Of a stretch of DNA of 64,000 nucleotides, positions 1-11,625 are shown in pieces (positions within the stretch are counted from its first letter, which is position 1; each line of letters opens with the position of its first letter). Location: assembly GCA_030734395.1 (NCBI GenBank), contig JAUZTG010000041.1:2046001-2110000 (forward strand), read 5' to 3'. Under the pieces are notes generated by a model. It had not been told where the DNA came from. It ran no database searches and saw only the letters and a list, made by a program, of their open reading frames with translations. The DNA is from Sarocladium kiliense. Lineage: Eukaryota; Ascomycota; Sordariomycetes; Hypocreales; Sarocladiaceae. The position numbers and the translations under genes are program-made.

Positions 1-735
1 CACTGTAGGTCGGCATTCCCCTTTTCCTGCTTCACGCGAGTCGCAGAGACTGCCTCAAACGCCATGATTGTTCGTGTGGAACAGAGGGATGAGTACGCCT
101 TACAACGTTACAACGGTGGCTGTCTTGTTTTCGTGAGCTCCTCTGGTCTCTCAGGCAACGCTGACTTCGAAAGAATATTGTAATACGAGAGTATGAAGCT
201 GATATGAACTTCTGAAGGTCAGAAAAGGATATCGTGCTGTGATGCTTGATCTTGTGTTGGGTCGGGGCTGATGGGTGTATCTTGCGGACCGGAAAGAAGC
301 CAGAGGAGCGAGCATCGTGTGCGTTTTATACTACAGTCCAATGACTCGGGGAAGGTTGCGATGCAGCAGCAAACTCGGGCAACGACGGTTCAGGAGCACC
401 TTGAATGGATGTGAATAACGAACGGAAGGAGCCATAGGCGAGGGACTGGCAGGTTCTATTCCTTCCCGGGATTGTCTGGCCTCAGAAGGAAGGCAGTTGC
501 TGAGGCCGCAGGTGCCTTGGAGGGGCAATCACAGCAGCTTCGATTCACGATGCCAGAACCATGCTCGCACTCCAAAATGTCTACCAGTGAATTGGATATG
601 AGAATGAAGTAATTGTCTAGGCAAATAGACTCGGTGTCCCGCAGCTCATCAGTCACCACAGAATGACACGGATCCTCCTCGCATGGTATTCGCATTCACA
701 AAAGTGTTACACAGTGTCAAAGACCCTCCTATCCC
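1..735. other. intergenic, no gene seen
   Basis: This stretch lies downstream of the annexin stop codon. I see only short, composition-driven open frames on both strands and no splice-supported gene, tRNA or repeat. It probably includes the annexin 3' UTR. Confidence 0.5.
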
Positions 736-2232
736 TTAGCCCCTGATGCACGCCAACATTAGCCTCTCGTAGTCTCCCGAGGTCTCGCCCGCGATCCTCT
801 TCGCCAAACTCTTCCTGTACTTCTTCTCATATGCTCCCTTGACATTAGCCAGAACGGTGGGGTCCCAGTGGAATCGAATGACTCGAGATACCAGCAACAG
901 GTCCTTGGTCCCCATCCCGGCCATCGCATCCTCAAGTAGACTCGCGGCGTGCATGTACTTGTCTTCGGCATGTCGCAGCTGGAACAGTAGGGCGTCTTCC
1001 ATATGACCAGAGAACTCCTGTTCCACAATCAGTCAGTCATTCACTCTCAGCTGAAGAAGGGCGGCAGACGCAGGTGACAGCATGGACTTACACTCTTGAT
1101 GACCTTTTCCAGGTCCTTCTGATACCGCTGTCTATAGGCGTGGCTGATGGCTCGAATTTGGTTGTCGTTGCGCTGCGTCAGAATGCTGCAGACCACCATT
1201 TCATCTGTTCCCATGCGTCCTTCGGTTGCCTGATACAGTCTGTTGACATCGTCATCCACCTGCTGAGGGATCACTGGCGCAGAATCCTCAGCCCTATTGG
1301 CCGCTAGGACCATCATGAAGTGCCTTTCTGTCTTCATGCTCAGGTCGCTCTTGATGGCATCCTCCAAACTTCTCCTGAAGGTGGCACGATACGCTTGCTT
1401 AATGGCGTTCATGTCGGCGTTGGACCGGCCAAGCAGAACGTCATTGAGAACCTTCTCTTTAGTGCCTGGTCCATCCGTTGCATCGTACAAAAGGTATGCG
1501 TCATTCATCAAGGGGCCGCGAACAAGCTGCACCAGACCGGTCTCGAAATACCCACTGGTTTCGCTCTTGATGTCCTTGATCAGATCACGGCCAAGATCCC
1601 TTTGGAAAGACGTCCTGATCTCCTCCACTTGCAACGGGTCTTTATCAGCCAGGACTCTGATCAGAGCCTTTTCATCAGTTCCAAAGCCTTTCATGGCACT
1701 GCGCAGTGCTTGCGCATCCGATCTCCCGTCCCAGTTGATGCGCTGTGGAGGGCCGTAGCCGAGCGTCGGCGGCGTAGGTGGTCCATTGCCATAAGACCCC
1801 TGGTGTGGTGGAGGAGCTCCGTACTGCTGCTGGGGCGGTGGTGCGCCGTATTGTTGAGGGGGAGGCTGTCCGTATGGCTGTTGCTGTGGGGGATACTGTC
1901 CAGGCGGAGGGTATTGACCCTGGGGCGGTGGATAATGTCCTTGGGGAGGAGGAGGCGGTTGCTGGTAGCCGCCTTGATGGGGAGGAGGATATTGTCCCTG
2001 CTGGGGCGGAGGATAATGACCTGGTGGAGGGTATTGGCCTTGTTGAGGTGGCGGATACTGGCCTGGAGGTGGATATTGTCCTTGAGGAGGAGGGTACTGC
2101 TGCCCGTAGCCTTGCGGTGGGGGCGGCTCTATGTTCCGAGCTTCGTGTCAGTTATGTGCACGCAAGGCATGTAAGAGAGAAAGAGAAGGAAGACGCACGA
2201 CCGTATCCGCCTCCGTAGCCAGGATATGACAT
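736..2232 (-). CDS. annexin with Pro/Gln/Gly/Tyr-rich N-terminus
   Basis: Calcium-dependent phospholipid-binding protein of the fungal annexin family, expected at membranes and in vesicle traffic. I read three exons: 2232..2199, 2128..1092 and 1017..736. The introns have GTGCGT and GTAAGT donors, and the spliced product is 450 residues. The first ~140 residues are a low-complexity tail rich in Pro, Gln, Gly and Tyr, built from YPPP/GQ-like repeats. The rest carries annexin-repeat signatures, such as the K-G-F-G-T-D-E type-2 calcium loop near residue 157 and a later G-R-M-G-T-D-E. An alternative first donor two bases away from the chosen phase would change only one or two residues. The tail resembles those of annexin XI/XIV-like fungal proteins and may drive self-association (inference). 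Family call is firm; the first exon is a splice inference. Confidence 0.92.
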
Positions 2233-2948
2233 GTCGTTTCAAGAGCTTGAGCTGTGCAGAGGACCGATGCTGAAAGTCCGGTATCGGTTGAGCAGGGTGA
2301 CGGATGGCTGCAAAGTGAGCGATGGGAATCAGGCAGTTCAGTCGTGTAAATGCACCTTCTTCAAACGCGACTGATGGCGCTGGCTTCGCAGACGTTCAAA
2401 TAAGAAGCCGGAGGCAAAGATCGTGACGCGGAGTAGTGCGGCTGAGCAAGCAGGCTAAGAAGGTCAGTCTGATGGCGATGCTGGGAGAACGTCATCCGCA
2501 AAGCCCCACCAACACAGCTGCTGCGCCTTCGCCGCCGTCCTGTGTCAGCCCAACGGCGGCTCAAGCAGGGCCTTGGATTAGTCTGTACGTAGACTAGACG
2601 CGAATCTGTCCGTCACCACCAAATGTGGCTACTAGGACTACATGCCTCCAATCGTCTCCAACTATACATAGCTATGCGCGAAAGTGGCGGCCTCGCATGA
2701 TGCACGGCGGGACATGCTGCAGACACAATGTGGGGTAACAGAAGAATCCTACCTCACGCATTCCAAGGTACTTTCGGGTAATTCACGCAAGGGAAAAAAT
2801 CAAGAAGATTCACAAGGGCACATGGATTATATGGGGGGTAAACTCATCTCATTAATTGCTTGATTGATTGGCTGATTCAAGCTTATCTACCTGGAGCCGG
2901 TCTTGCGAATATCATGGTTTTGACCGGCCTTCGAGGTTGTCGCACCAT
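2233..2948. other. intergenic / annexin promoter
   Basis: This holds the upstream region of the annexin gene and the 3' flank of the next gene, which is also on the minus strand. No convincing coding frame or repeat is visible. Confidence 0.45.
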
Positions 2949-3344
2949 CTAGCTACCCGTACCATCATCATACGCCATAGAGACAATAATGGTATAGATA
3001 TGTTCACCGTTGCAATACAGAGAAAAGGGCAGCACGCAGAACCTGGTTCCGTGGTCAACATTCTCGATGATGAGGCCGCTGAACTCATAGTTGCCTGTGG
3101 TCAGGTCCACGTTCATGGGCCCGTCCATCTCCATTCCCTCGGGGTCGTCACGAGTGACATAGATATCCTCGTCGTCCTCTTCCTGTAAGAAGTTAGATCC
3201 GACGACTATGGTGAATTCCTCACCCAGCTTGACCGTCTCGGGAACCCAGACGGTGTAGAGGGTGGGCTCGACCGCGTCCGTGATGTGAGTGTCCGCGGAG
3301 CCACAAGAGCCTGCGTCAGACATGCTAGCATCAGAACGTGCCAT
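2949..3344 (-). CDS. small acidic protein, function unknown
   Basis: Intronless 131-residue protein. The ATG sits in a good fungal start context (AAGATGG). There is no signal peptide or membrane segment. A Ser/Ala/Asp-rich head is followed by alternating hydrophobic/polar stretches (LYTVWVPETV, EEFTIVVGSNF, YEFSGLIIENV, FCVLPFSLYCNGE) that look like beta strands, so a small beta-sandwich or lipocalin-like fold is possible (inference). It contains three cysteines, at about residues 14, 103 and 111. I do not recognise the family. Neighbouring genes give no functional hint. Real coding is supported by composition and by the clean ATG-to-stop frame. Confidence 0.6.
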   Translation of the reverse strand: MARSDASMSDAGSCGSADTHITDAVEPTLYTVWVPETVKLGEEFTIVVGSNFLQEEDDEDIYVTRDDPEGMEMDGPMNVDLTTGNYEFSGLIIENVDHGTRFCVLPFSLYCNGEHIYTIIVSMAYDDGTGS

Positions 3345-3398
3345 CTTGGAGTTTGACAGTTATGTTTCGACGGGGTGCAAGTGTCGTTTCAAGGGGCG

Positions 3399-3451
3399 AG
3401 ATTGTCAAGATCGAGGTTGTCAAGGTTGAGGTTGTCAAAGTCGAGGTTGAG
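3399..3451. repeat. three imperfect 15-bp tandem repeats
   Basis: Three adjacent copies of a unit resembling AAGRTYGAGGTTGTC lie about 55-107 bp upstream of the minus-strand gene at 2949..3344, so in its promoter or 5' leader. Read on the minus strand they encode a short Asn-Leu-Asp repeat, but that frame has no start codon and reaches a stop before the gene. Confidence 0.6.
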
Positions 3452-5136
3452 AGATTACTCGAGCGCTGTGGAAGGTGTACACTGCACGGGTTCCCTTGCA
3501 CTGTTGCTCAAGGCTGAAGCTGAGGCTAAGAAAACGTTGTAGATTCAATGCAGCTTTTCGAGTGGTATATATACACGTCGAGGGGTACTGTAGCTCCCCA
3601 TGATGGCTATTTTTTGTCTTTGTGGCAAATGCCATTGCTCAGCTATAGACTTTGTCGTGAAACTTGATTCATCCTCTCGCTTCCATTTATGATCATTTAC
3701 AGACTCTACAGGGGTGGTTCTAATCGTCATATCGCAAAGCCTGAGTGTCGTTACATTCAAAGGCATACTGAAAGATCAATAACAACGAGCAGGATGTCTT
3801 GACCAGAGCAGATGAGATCATAGGGCCATTCAAAGCGGTTGCACCGAGCAGACCAAGTAATGTCAAACGATCCAGGACAAAGAGGGCACTTTTCACAAGA
3901 GTTGCCTTTGGGGCACAAAGAGCGGACATTCAGTCCATACAATACGTCCGTACAGTACCTACAGTAAGTCAAAGAACAACCTAGTTCCTTTGCTTCGTCC
4001 GGAGGATATGGTCAGTTGTGGTCCTGCGGGCCCCATTGGTAGAGGAATGATAGCCACAACAGGAAGTTACCGTATGTATGACCTCGGCGAATGTAGGATT
4101 TTCGAAGCTCTAGAGACAAAAGCCAGCTAAGAAAGCTGTGACGCGGCATGAATACCACTGTGGATCAAGATGAAAATGGCGGTTCCAGCGAATCACTCAT
4201 GAATGTTGTCTATACTCGGCATGGGTGAAGTCAACCAACATATGGAACTGCACCTATGGGCATGCCCAACCAGGAGCAGCGTACCTCGATGGAATGGGGG
4301 ACATGGTCAAGCTAAGCCAAATTACTATGATCAACTTGAGCGACAAGATACTCGATCAGCCTTTGCTTGACAAAGTGACATCAAGGATCGTCAAGGATCC
4401 CTGGGGTAATCCATAGGGCCAGTGAAAGGGACAGCACCGCCACACAGGAACCCAAATCAAGGGAACGCTAGGGGCCATTGTTCTTCCCCGTTGCCGCCAA
4501 GGATATCTCGGATTGGAGCGACGATGCAGTGGATCCATTGTCAAGGTCTGCCATGAACTAATTCCAAGTCAGAACTTGGTTTTGATAGTCCAGAGCATCA
4601 TGGATCCCATGTGAAAGGCCCAGTCTCAGCTGCAAACAGGAGTTGGCCTGCCAAGTGTGGCGCATACACGGCATTCCATCGGTGGCTGGGGCCCCACCTG
4701 CCCTGGCAGCACCGTTTGGGCCCCACCTTTACCCTCCACTAACGATTGCCCCCTGTCCACTGTAGCGCCCCCTCGCAGCAGGTCTCAGGGGTCCAGATGC
4801 GCTAACATCGGCAGCTAGCGCCCGGAAACGTCTGCAACACCAACCACGCCTTTTTTCTACCAGCCATCGCCATTTTGTGATGGCAGCAGTTATGAACCCC
4901 ACGATCCGATATAACCATGTCCCTCGCACAGACTGCGCTAGCCATGCGTGATTCCTCTTTCTCACAGATCGGCTCCTCTTACTTCTGCAAGTCATGATCA
5001 TTCACTGACTCGTTCACCTTTTCGCTTCAATCTCTCTTCCTCTCTTCTTTTCTCTCGTTCACTACCACTTACACGACCTGACACGGGGCTAGCCACATCA
5101 CGGCCACCACGGTGCTTCTGCACAAACACGACCACA
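3452..5136. other. intergenic, no gene seen
   Basis: Only short open frames without splice support are present. The last ~110 bp are pyrimidine-rich and act as the likely 5' leader of the secreted protein that starts at 5137. Confidence 0.45.
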
Positions 5137-6027
5137 ATGCGTGCCACAATCCCTCTTCTCTTGCCATTCATCGCATCACTGCCGCTTGTCACTGGTCTAC
5201 CATATAACGCTATTCGTCAAAACGGCGATGCTCCCAGCAAACCGAAGTACTCGGTGGTGCCTCTCGAGCCTGGCAACAGTGAGGATGAGCCCGACGAGCC
5301 CAGTGGCGGCAGCACAGGAGGCAACGACAGTGGAAATGGGGACCAGGATAGCGATGGCGATGATCAAAGCCCTCCCAGCAACGGCGATGGGGGGTCTAAC
5401 AATAAGAAGCCGAATGGAGGCGCCACAGATGACTTCATCACTGTTGTCGAGACGGTGACTCGTACTCATGGCCCAGCCATCATTACACACACGCAAGAAC
5501 CCGACACCGTTACGCATACCAAGGTCATCCCTACTACAGTCATCTCTGTCATTGATATGGAGGGAGACGGGACGACCACTATCGTCCAGCCTGAACCGGA
5601 GACTGTTAGGGAGCCTCCTGCTGCCGCCGTCCCAACTGAGGAGCCACTTCCCAAGAAGCCGACCACCACAACTTCATCAACCACTTCTACCAGTACTTCT
5701 ACGTCCTCGACCATCGTCGAAGAAACGACCAGCGAGATCGCCACCGCTCTCCCGACACCTACACCTCCGCCAGTTGCACCTGTTGACAACGCGGAGTCAC
5801 ACCTCGATGTTCCACCACCACCACCGGCAGTTGATGATGCTGGTCAGTGGCAACCAGACCCTCAACCACCAGTTGAGAAAGTCGAAACCCCCTCGTGGAC
5901 GACACTCCAAGCCATCACAACAACTGAGGCACCAGTCTCCTCTACCTCTACTGCCCACGATGATGGCCAGTGGCGAACCACATACCCTGCTTGGAACGAG
6001 ACTGCATGGCGAGAGAACCCTTTTTGA
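5137..6027 (+). CDS. secreted Ser/Thr/Pro-rich protein
   Basis: I chose the ATG at 5137 because it opens a clear signal peptide (hydrophobic core LLLPFIASLPLVTG); the same frame is open upstream, but that part is C/T-rich leader. The product is 296 residues. After cleavage comes an acidic Gly/Ser/Asn/Asp-rich linker (about residues 45-90), then a Thr/Val/Pro-rich region with T-V-x-T repeats, a run of Thr/Ser near residues 170-190, and Pro stretches. The composition predicts heavy O-glycosylation and a cell-wall or extracellular location. No catalytic domain and no obvious GPI signal are visible; it ends in WNETAWRENPF. It resembles many poorly conserved fungal surface proteins; function unknown. 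Confidence 0.75.
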   Translation: MRATIPLLLPFIASLPLVTGLPYNAIRQNGDAPSKPKYSVVPLEPGNSEDEPDEPSGGSTGGNDSGNGDQDSDGDDQSPPSNGDGGSNNKKPNGGATDDFITVVETVTRTHGPAIITHTQEPDTVTHTKVIPTTVISVIDMEGDGTTTIVQPEPETVREPPAAAVPTEEPLPKKPTTTTSSTTSTSTSTSSTIVEETTSEIATALPTPTPPPVAPVDNAESHLDVPPPPPAVDDAGQWQPDPQPPVEKVETPSWTTLQAITTTEAPVSSTSTAHDDGQWRTTYPAWNETAWRENPF

Positions 6028-6719
6028 GACTGAAGCGATTTTCTGAACACACATATGAGCTCTGATTGCAGGAGAAGAGCATCTCACGACGAGAAGTGTA
6101 AAAGACGGATTCTCATGGAGGAAAGCATGGCGCATTTGGAATTTCGGTAAAGGGATTCTGGCTAAGCGACATTTTGAGCATTACTTGCATCTGGAAGGGC
6201 GAAACACGATAACGCACACCAAGCGCTGGGCGCGTTGTCACACACATAAAGTGCGACACATGTAATAGGACATACAATGCAATTTTACACACATGAAATC
6301 CACGTTTCCTCCTGTATTGTAACTATTCGAGGTACTGAAAACGTGAATTACTCGACCAAGTGGCTGACCACATAATGCGAAATCAGGAAGCTAGGAACAA
6401 TGGCAATATGGCGAGTGCTTGACATACGGCTCGAACAATACACTTGCCTACGAACAATGCCTTCGAGTTTGGTATGCCGGCAGCGAAGAGCCTCTGATCA
6501 CTGATCAAATCATTAGGATAAATACCAGTCCTCGTGCAACTCCCAATCTTGATCCGACCATCCTTCCATTCGAACACTTCCTCGCCAGGTCAAGACGAGA
6601 GTTGCACCATATCAAGCACGAGCCTACCATCTCAAACCCATCTCAAGTCATCAACAGCAATTCCTCCTCCCACAATATGTACGTTATTTGCAGTGATCAT
6701 AGAAGGCTTCAAACTGACA
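6028..6719. other. intergenic, possible upstream exon
   Basis: Mostly noncoding in appearance. The exception is an open frame before 6678 that ends in a good intron donor (GTACGT at 6679). It could be an alternative upstream exon of the next gene, but it has no ATG. Confidence 0.35.
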
Positions 6720-7037
6720 ATGTCTCACAGACTTGGCCCCTACAAAATCGATACGGCAGCGATGATGAGCTTCTCCGTCACCTCCGAGGCACTCGACCGC
6801 TTCAATGACACGGACCTTGCCGTCGCTGAGGCTTCTTCCACTGGAAACTCCTGCAAGACCATCATGCCCAATGCCGTCCTTGTTGGAGCGCTTGTCCTCT
6901 CAGGCTTGTCTCTGCTTGTTCTTGGAGGATGGGCTGTACTTCTTTGGATCCGGAGAGTGGAAAAGAGGAGTGAGAAGCAGGATGTTGACGGCCATGGAGA
7001 GATGATAGACAAGGTGAAGGAGGTGAAGGAAGTCTGA
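6720..7037 (+). CDS. small single-pass membrane protein
   Basis: Predicted 105-residue protein. About 47 N-terminal residues (Ser/Thr/Ala/Asp-rich, one Cys) precede one strong membrane segment, AVLVGALVLSGLSLLVLGGWAVLLW, at residues ~51-75. A basic stretch RRVEKRSEK and a charged tail with VKEVKEV follow. The positive residues after the helix suggest a cytosolic C-terminus. The start is uncertain: the ATG at 6720 lies inside what could instead be an intron from 6679 (GTACGT) to 6730 (CACAG). In that case the protein would have an upstream exon whose start I cannot find. The membrane segment and tail are the same either way. No family recognised. Confidence 0.45.
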   Translation: MSHRLGPYKIDTAAMMSFSVTSEALDRFNDTDLAVAEASSTGNSCKTIMPNAVLVGALVLSGLSLLVLGGWAVLLWIRRVEKRSEKQDVDGHGEMIDKVKEVKEV

Positions 7038-7886
7038 TGCGGGACATCCGAGAGCGATCAGGCACTGGAGGTTAAAGACTAATGAATGGCCTGGGAAGCT
7101 GGAACTTCTCAAGATCGCGAAGCTACGTCTGCAGGGCCGAGGATGATATTTGACAGTCCTGCATCACGAAGTAAATGCATTTGCTCTGGCTGGTTCACTT
7201 GCAACACTTGGTTCGCCAAGATGGAGTATCATAAAGACTCCCATTATTGAAGAGAAATAATACGCCAAACCTTCTATTTTCGCCATTTTTAGCCTCGCAT
7301 ATAATAGATGAGGCGGTAAAGCTCTTCCTACCAAGCGCCTCACCGTGCCTGACGATCTCCACCATCCAAAATCCCCACCACAATCCAGCCAAGACGTCGT
7401 CACCGCCATCAACTCAACAACTCCCCGTAAACAATAGTTCCCGATTCACCGACTTCGTACCAACCAAGATATTATAGTGAAGCGGACCATCCCGCGCCGG
7501 GCGCTCCAATGGCGGTTATCCACGTCCAAGATCGGGGGTTGGGCGGGGCCCACACGCTGGGCATCAATTCACTCAACAAGGGATGCGCGACGATGTGTTG
7601 GAGAGGAGGGGAAAAGGTGAGAAGAGGTGTCAGGCGGTTATAAATCCCGGACCCGTCGGTGGCATGTTTTTGATCGTTTCCTCGTGAGGTATCCGTTAAA
7701 GTCGTTACAATTTCGTGAGACGTATTACTGGAGTGAGACATCTCGGTTGATCGGGTCGTATACTTCAACCCCTGGTCTCCAGTAAGTGTTGACGGATAAC
7801 ATCTGCGCATAATGAAATCGGAGACTGATTGTCTCTTAGATCATCTGAGCAAATCCTTGTCATCGTTCACTACCAAAGTCTCGACC
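7038..7886. other. intergenic, no gene seen
   Basis: No gene is supported. The last part is the leader of the next gene. A frame open from 7812 precedes the chosen ATG but looks like untranslated sequence. Confidence 0.4.
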
Positions 7887-8318
7887 ATGGCTAGGACACG
7901 TGCAACAGCCTCGACAAGGTCATCGACTCACATTGCCTTTCTCTTCCTTCTCCTGCTCAGCTTCATAGTTGCAGTCTCAGCAACAGCACACACCACCGAA
8001 GGTAGCCTTAGACAACGTGCTGAGGCCGCGGGCTCAGGATGCTCCCCTGAAGGCCAATGGAACTGCATGACCACAACATGGCAGCGCTGCGCCAGCGGTG
8101 TGTGGAGCGTGGAAATGCAGATGGCGGCAGGTACACGATGCGCGCCGTCCGGTTTCACAGACGATTTCAGGATAGAGCATGATGGTACTGTGAACGGTGA
8201 AGGCGGAACCGGTGATGGGGGCGGCGGTGGCGTAGGAGATGGTCCTCGAAGGTCGGCCAGTCGGGCACTCGTGATGGCTCTGGGTATGCTGTGGTTGTTC
8301 CAAGGAATCATTTCGTAG
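7887..8318 (+). CDS. secreted Cys-containing protein, probable GPI anchor
   Basis: Predicted 143-residue protein. The ATG at 7887 gives basic residues followed by a hydrophobic signal segment (IAFLFLLLLSFIVAVSATA); an in-frame ATG at 7812 would bury it. The mature part has a compact motif with Cys, Trp and Gly in the order C-x4-G-x-W-x-C-x6-W-x2-C-x3-V-W, then C-x-P-x-G. This resembles short carbohydrate-binding modules (inference). A Gly-rich linker follows, and the protein ends in a hydrophobic segment (ALVMALGMLWLFQGIIS) after a Ser-rich site, as in GPI-anchored proteins. Likely at the plasma membrane or wall. No close family recognised. Confidence 0.62.
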   Translation: MARTRATASTRSSTHIAFLFLLLLSFIVAVSATAHTTEGSLRQRAEAAGSGCSPEGQWNCMTTTWQRCASGVWSVEMQMAAGTRCAPSGFTDDFRIEHDGTVNGEGGTGDGGGGGVGDGPRRSASRALVMALGMLWLFQGIIS

Positions 8319-8449
8319 CATCATATCTTTCGACCGGGGCAAAAAGAACGCTTTCTTCCTAGCGAGCTTTCTGCGATTGGTGTCTTATATCCAGCCATGT
8401 ATCGTCCCAGAGACAGCTCTTTATGCCGCGAACAACCTGTTCAGCTGGT

Positions 8450-9349
8450 TCACACCGGACGACGAGCTCCTCGCCCGACAATACGAAACGGTGGAAGTCT
8501 GGTCAAATGAAAATTGAGAGGCTCATACTCCTCACAGCGGTTGAGAATGCCATGATTTGGTTTCTTCTGAGACTCATCATCAAAGTGACCATTGACCTCG
8601 GTGTCTGCTGCTGCAGTGTAGCCGATGAGCAGCACAGAATGGGCGCCGCTGTCGAACAATCTCACCATCTCGTCCGCCATCGGCCACTCATCTGTATCAA
8701 ACGGTGTGACAGTAGGCTCCCACCACACAAGCCTGAGGTAGCAGGAGCTCGTGGGGAAGCGCCCTAATACCTGGCGCATCGTATCCCAGAGCTGCCCAAG
8801 ACGGAGGCCTCTGGGTACGTCGGCCCGGCCCATTTCGGTTTCATACCAGCCTCCTCCAGTCCGTCGCGACACGACCAGTCCAAAGGATCGTATAGGTGGC
8901 TGCTGGAGTAGCAGCTTTCTCCAGCTGGCTCCTTTTCGAGAGAATGCTGGACTGCTATACAGAGATCCATGAATCTCATGAAGAACATGCCGCAATGGAA
9001 CAACGGAAGAAGGGCTCGTCGGCACATGGACCGGATATGCAGTGCCTTTTTCCAGAGCTCTTCTCAGATCGTCGGCATCATCGTGGCTGATGTGAAAAAG
9101 CAGGTGAAGCATCCAGCCCCTAAGTATCACCAAGGGATTTTGCACAGGTCGAACCTTTCTCGTCCCCCGACGGACGTTGACCGGCTTAAGGAAAAGCTTC
9201 TCTTGGAGAACAGCCGATCCAACGATAGCAATGTTCCATCTTTTGGACACACGTAGACATGAGATCAGCAGCGTCTGTAGATCGAGTTGAGAGAGGATCA
9301 GACGTATGAGCTCCAGGTTTTGGAAGACGCGATGAGAGGCGTTGGGCAT
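8450..9349 (-). CDS. F-box protein
   Basis: Intronless 299-residue protein. Residues ~6-50 form an F-box-like helix bundle (leucine-rich, with LIRLILSQLDLQTLLI and a following RVSKRWNIAI). F-box proteins link substrates to SCF ubiquitin ligases through Skp1. The remainder has no recognisable WD or leucine-rich repeats and ends in an RxP-rich tail. Fungal genomes hold many such proteins with fast-evolving C-termini. Substrate unknown. The ATG at 9349 is the first that includes the F-box. Confidence 0.72.
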   Translation of the reverse strand: MPNASHRVFQNLELIRLILSQLDLQTLLISCLRVSKRWNIAIVGSAVLQEKLFLKPVNVRRGTRKVRPVQNPLVILRGWMLHLLFHISHDDADDLRRALEKGTAYPVHVPTSPSSVVPLRHVLHEIHGSLYSSPAFSRKGASWRKLLLQQPPIRSFGLVVSRRTGGGWYETEMGRADVPRGLRLGQLWDTMRQVLGRFPTSSCYLRLVWWEPTVTPFDTDEWPMADEMVRLFDSGAHSVLLIGYTAAADTEVNGHFDDESQKKPNHGILNRCEEYEPLNFHLTRLPPFRIVGRGARRPV

Positions 9350-11625
9350 GGTCTCTGCCTGTCTGACTTGACTTCAGGTGCCTCTTTCAAGCCTGGTTTC
9401 GGGATGTCCCCGCCAAGCGGTCAACGGCGTCGATGCTTGATGGGCCCGGGGTCCGAGCGAGGTGTGTCTGCTCCAACGCTAGAACGACGGTGGGCGGGAC
9501 GGAGGCTGATAGCGTCAGACATGAGCACCGCCAGTTGATGAAGCCAATCTGGAGGTCGAGGATCTTCGTGAAATATGAAGTTTGTCAACGGGGAAACTCG
9601 AGACTCGGAGGGGTTGGGAGCGTGCTGGGCCAACGTTGCCTCAAGCGCCCTCGATTCAGTCCCTGCATGTCATCACAGTTTGGACAAGGTCGCAGAGCAG
9701 GGCTTTTTTGTGGGACAGGGGAGGTGATGCTCGCTGGGTTTGAGTGCCGAGATTCGCTTAGTCAGGCGGTCTGGCCTTCGAATGACATTCATGACGGCGG
9801 TCTACCCTATCGGCTCAATCCTACTTTATACTTGTGAGACAGGCAAACTCATTCCTGTCTTCTGCCACGTCACAGTCGCTATGACGTAGACGTTGTAGTC
9901 AATGGTAGCACGATGTAGCCGCATATGACTCGATATCGAGAGGGTTTGGATAGCATGAGCCCAGATCCAACCGCCTGGTGGTCACTGACGAGAGCGGCCA
10001 GCGAATTCTGGACCTCACCCACGACTGGCCCGCAGTCGAGTAGATAGCCGCGAGAGGAACCAATAAATGTTCAGTTGAATGGAGAGGCTTCACCGCCTGA
10101 ATGGCCCCTAGGCGTGCCCCTCTCATCCGCTAGGAATCAGGTGTTGGGTTCGCCAATGGAAGCAAGGGAGCAGGCCATGTCGAACTTTCACACATTTGTA
10201 TCGTTGTAAACTGCACAATATAAGGTAGTTAGTTACCTACCTATCTGCCTGTGTGTGCCCACCTGAACTATGATCCATATTTGTCTGCACTGGGAATGAT
10301 CATCAGGGATGCAGGGCGTGCAGCAGTGCAGCAGTGCACAACGCCTTGCCTGTGCATGTATGCACGCTACTGGCGCCTTCATCAAGTGATCAGATCGTCA
10401 GGCCATCACCTCACTACATCTGTTACCAAGTAAATCCGTTCGCCAGGGGGGCCTGGTTCGTCTGATGATGGGCTGACAGTGGAGCTGATTGGTACGGAGA
10501 AACAATATGAAGATGAAACAGCCGAAGCGCGCAGATCCTTGCTGGCCTTGGTGCTGGGCTTGTGCACCAGTCAGGAGAGATACTTAACCGCAAAGGGGTG
10601 ATCCGTGCTAATGAACTTGTCAATCCTGAAAATTTGCACAATACATGATACGGGATCGCTAGATTGAATGCGAATATAGCGCTGTATATTGCACAATATC
10701 ACAGCAATGGCCTCGAATGTAGAAGCGAGTTGGTGGCGCGTTTCAGATCGTCGGCGTGGAGGGACTAACAACACCGCGGTGAATGTTGCAGGTCGCAGGA
10801 CAAATGCCAAAGTCAGCGACAAAATAACACCAGCGTCCTAGTTCGAAAGCTGTATTTTTGTGAGATTCGGCGCCGGGTTGTTAGAAGTGGATGCGCTACG
10901 GATTGGTCTAAAGAGCTTGTGAGGTGAGCTGGCCAATCGATGGGATACAGCAGTAACCGGTGGTGACAACACACATCTCAAACGCGCCAGGCCACGTCGA
11001 ACGAAGGCGTGGACTAGAACCTATGTTGTTGATATTCACTGTCTCGCCGAGCTGGCGTGTGTTGTTGTGACCCAAAAGCCGGCCGCTCGTGCTGCCCACC
11101 ATGTCCTTCGTGGATCTTTACTTGATGGAAGTGAGCGCAGTGACCGGGGTATTTGCACATGTGGAGGGTGGCTGTCGACCAACGGGATCCTACCAGTCAA
11201 CCCAACAAAAATTGCATGTGGGAAAGGAGGCACCGAAGGCAGTCCTGAAAGCGGTCATAAAGTGGCGGCAAACTTGTGGCAGTCAATATTAAGACGGGAG
11301 GTGAGCCCATAGCTCGGTGAAGCAATGTTGTGAGAGTTCTCATTCCTCGCCTTTGCTGGTCTTTTTCTGCACCCACGTTCAGTCTTGCTGTTTACTTACA
11401 CCTGGCGTATCGACGAGTGTATCTTCGTGTGTTTTCGGCACTTGGCCCGTAGAGACACCGCATAAGAATTCTACCAGAAATCGAGTTTCGGTCGGCTTAG
11501 GCCCGCACGGGACGATACGAAGTGCTGCACGTCGCGCGACGGCACAATCGGTTCGAACACGATCAGCCTTTGCGTCTTAACAAGACGGGCTGTCTTCTAC
11601 AGCAACCTTGACGCAAGCAGTCAGC
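9350..11625. other. 2.3-kb intergenic region, no gene seen
   Basis: Several short open frames occur on both strands, but none has both a plausible start and protein-like composition. No tRNA or clear repeat was found by eye. Confidence 0.4.

Noticed and set aside
1320..2174. 284-residue plus-strand frame
   Set aside because: Antisense to the annexin gene; its Arg/Leu/Trp-rich make-up is the complement of the Pro/Gln-rich tail.
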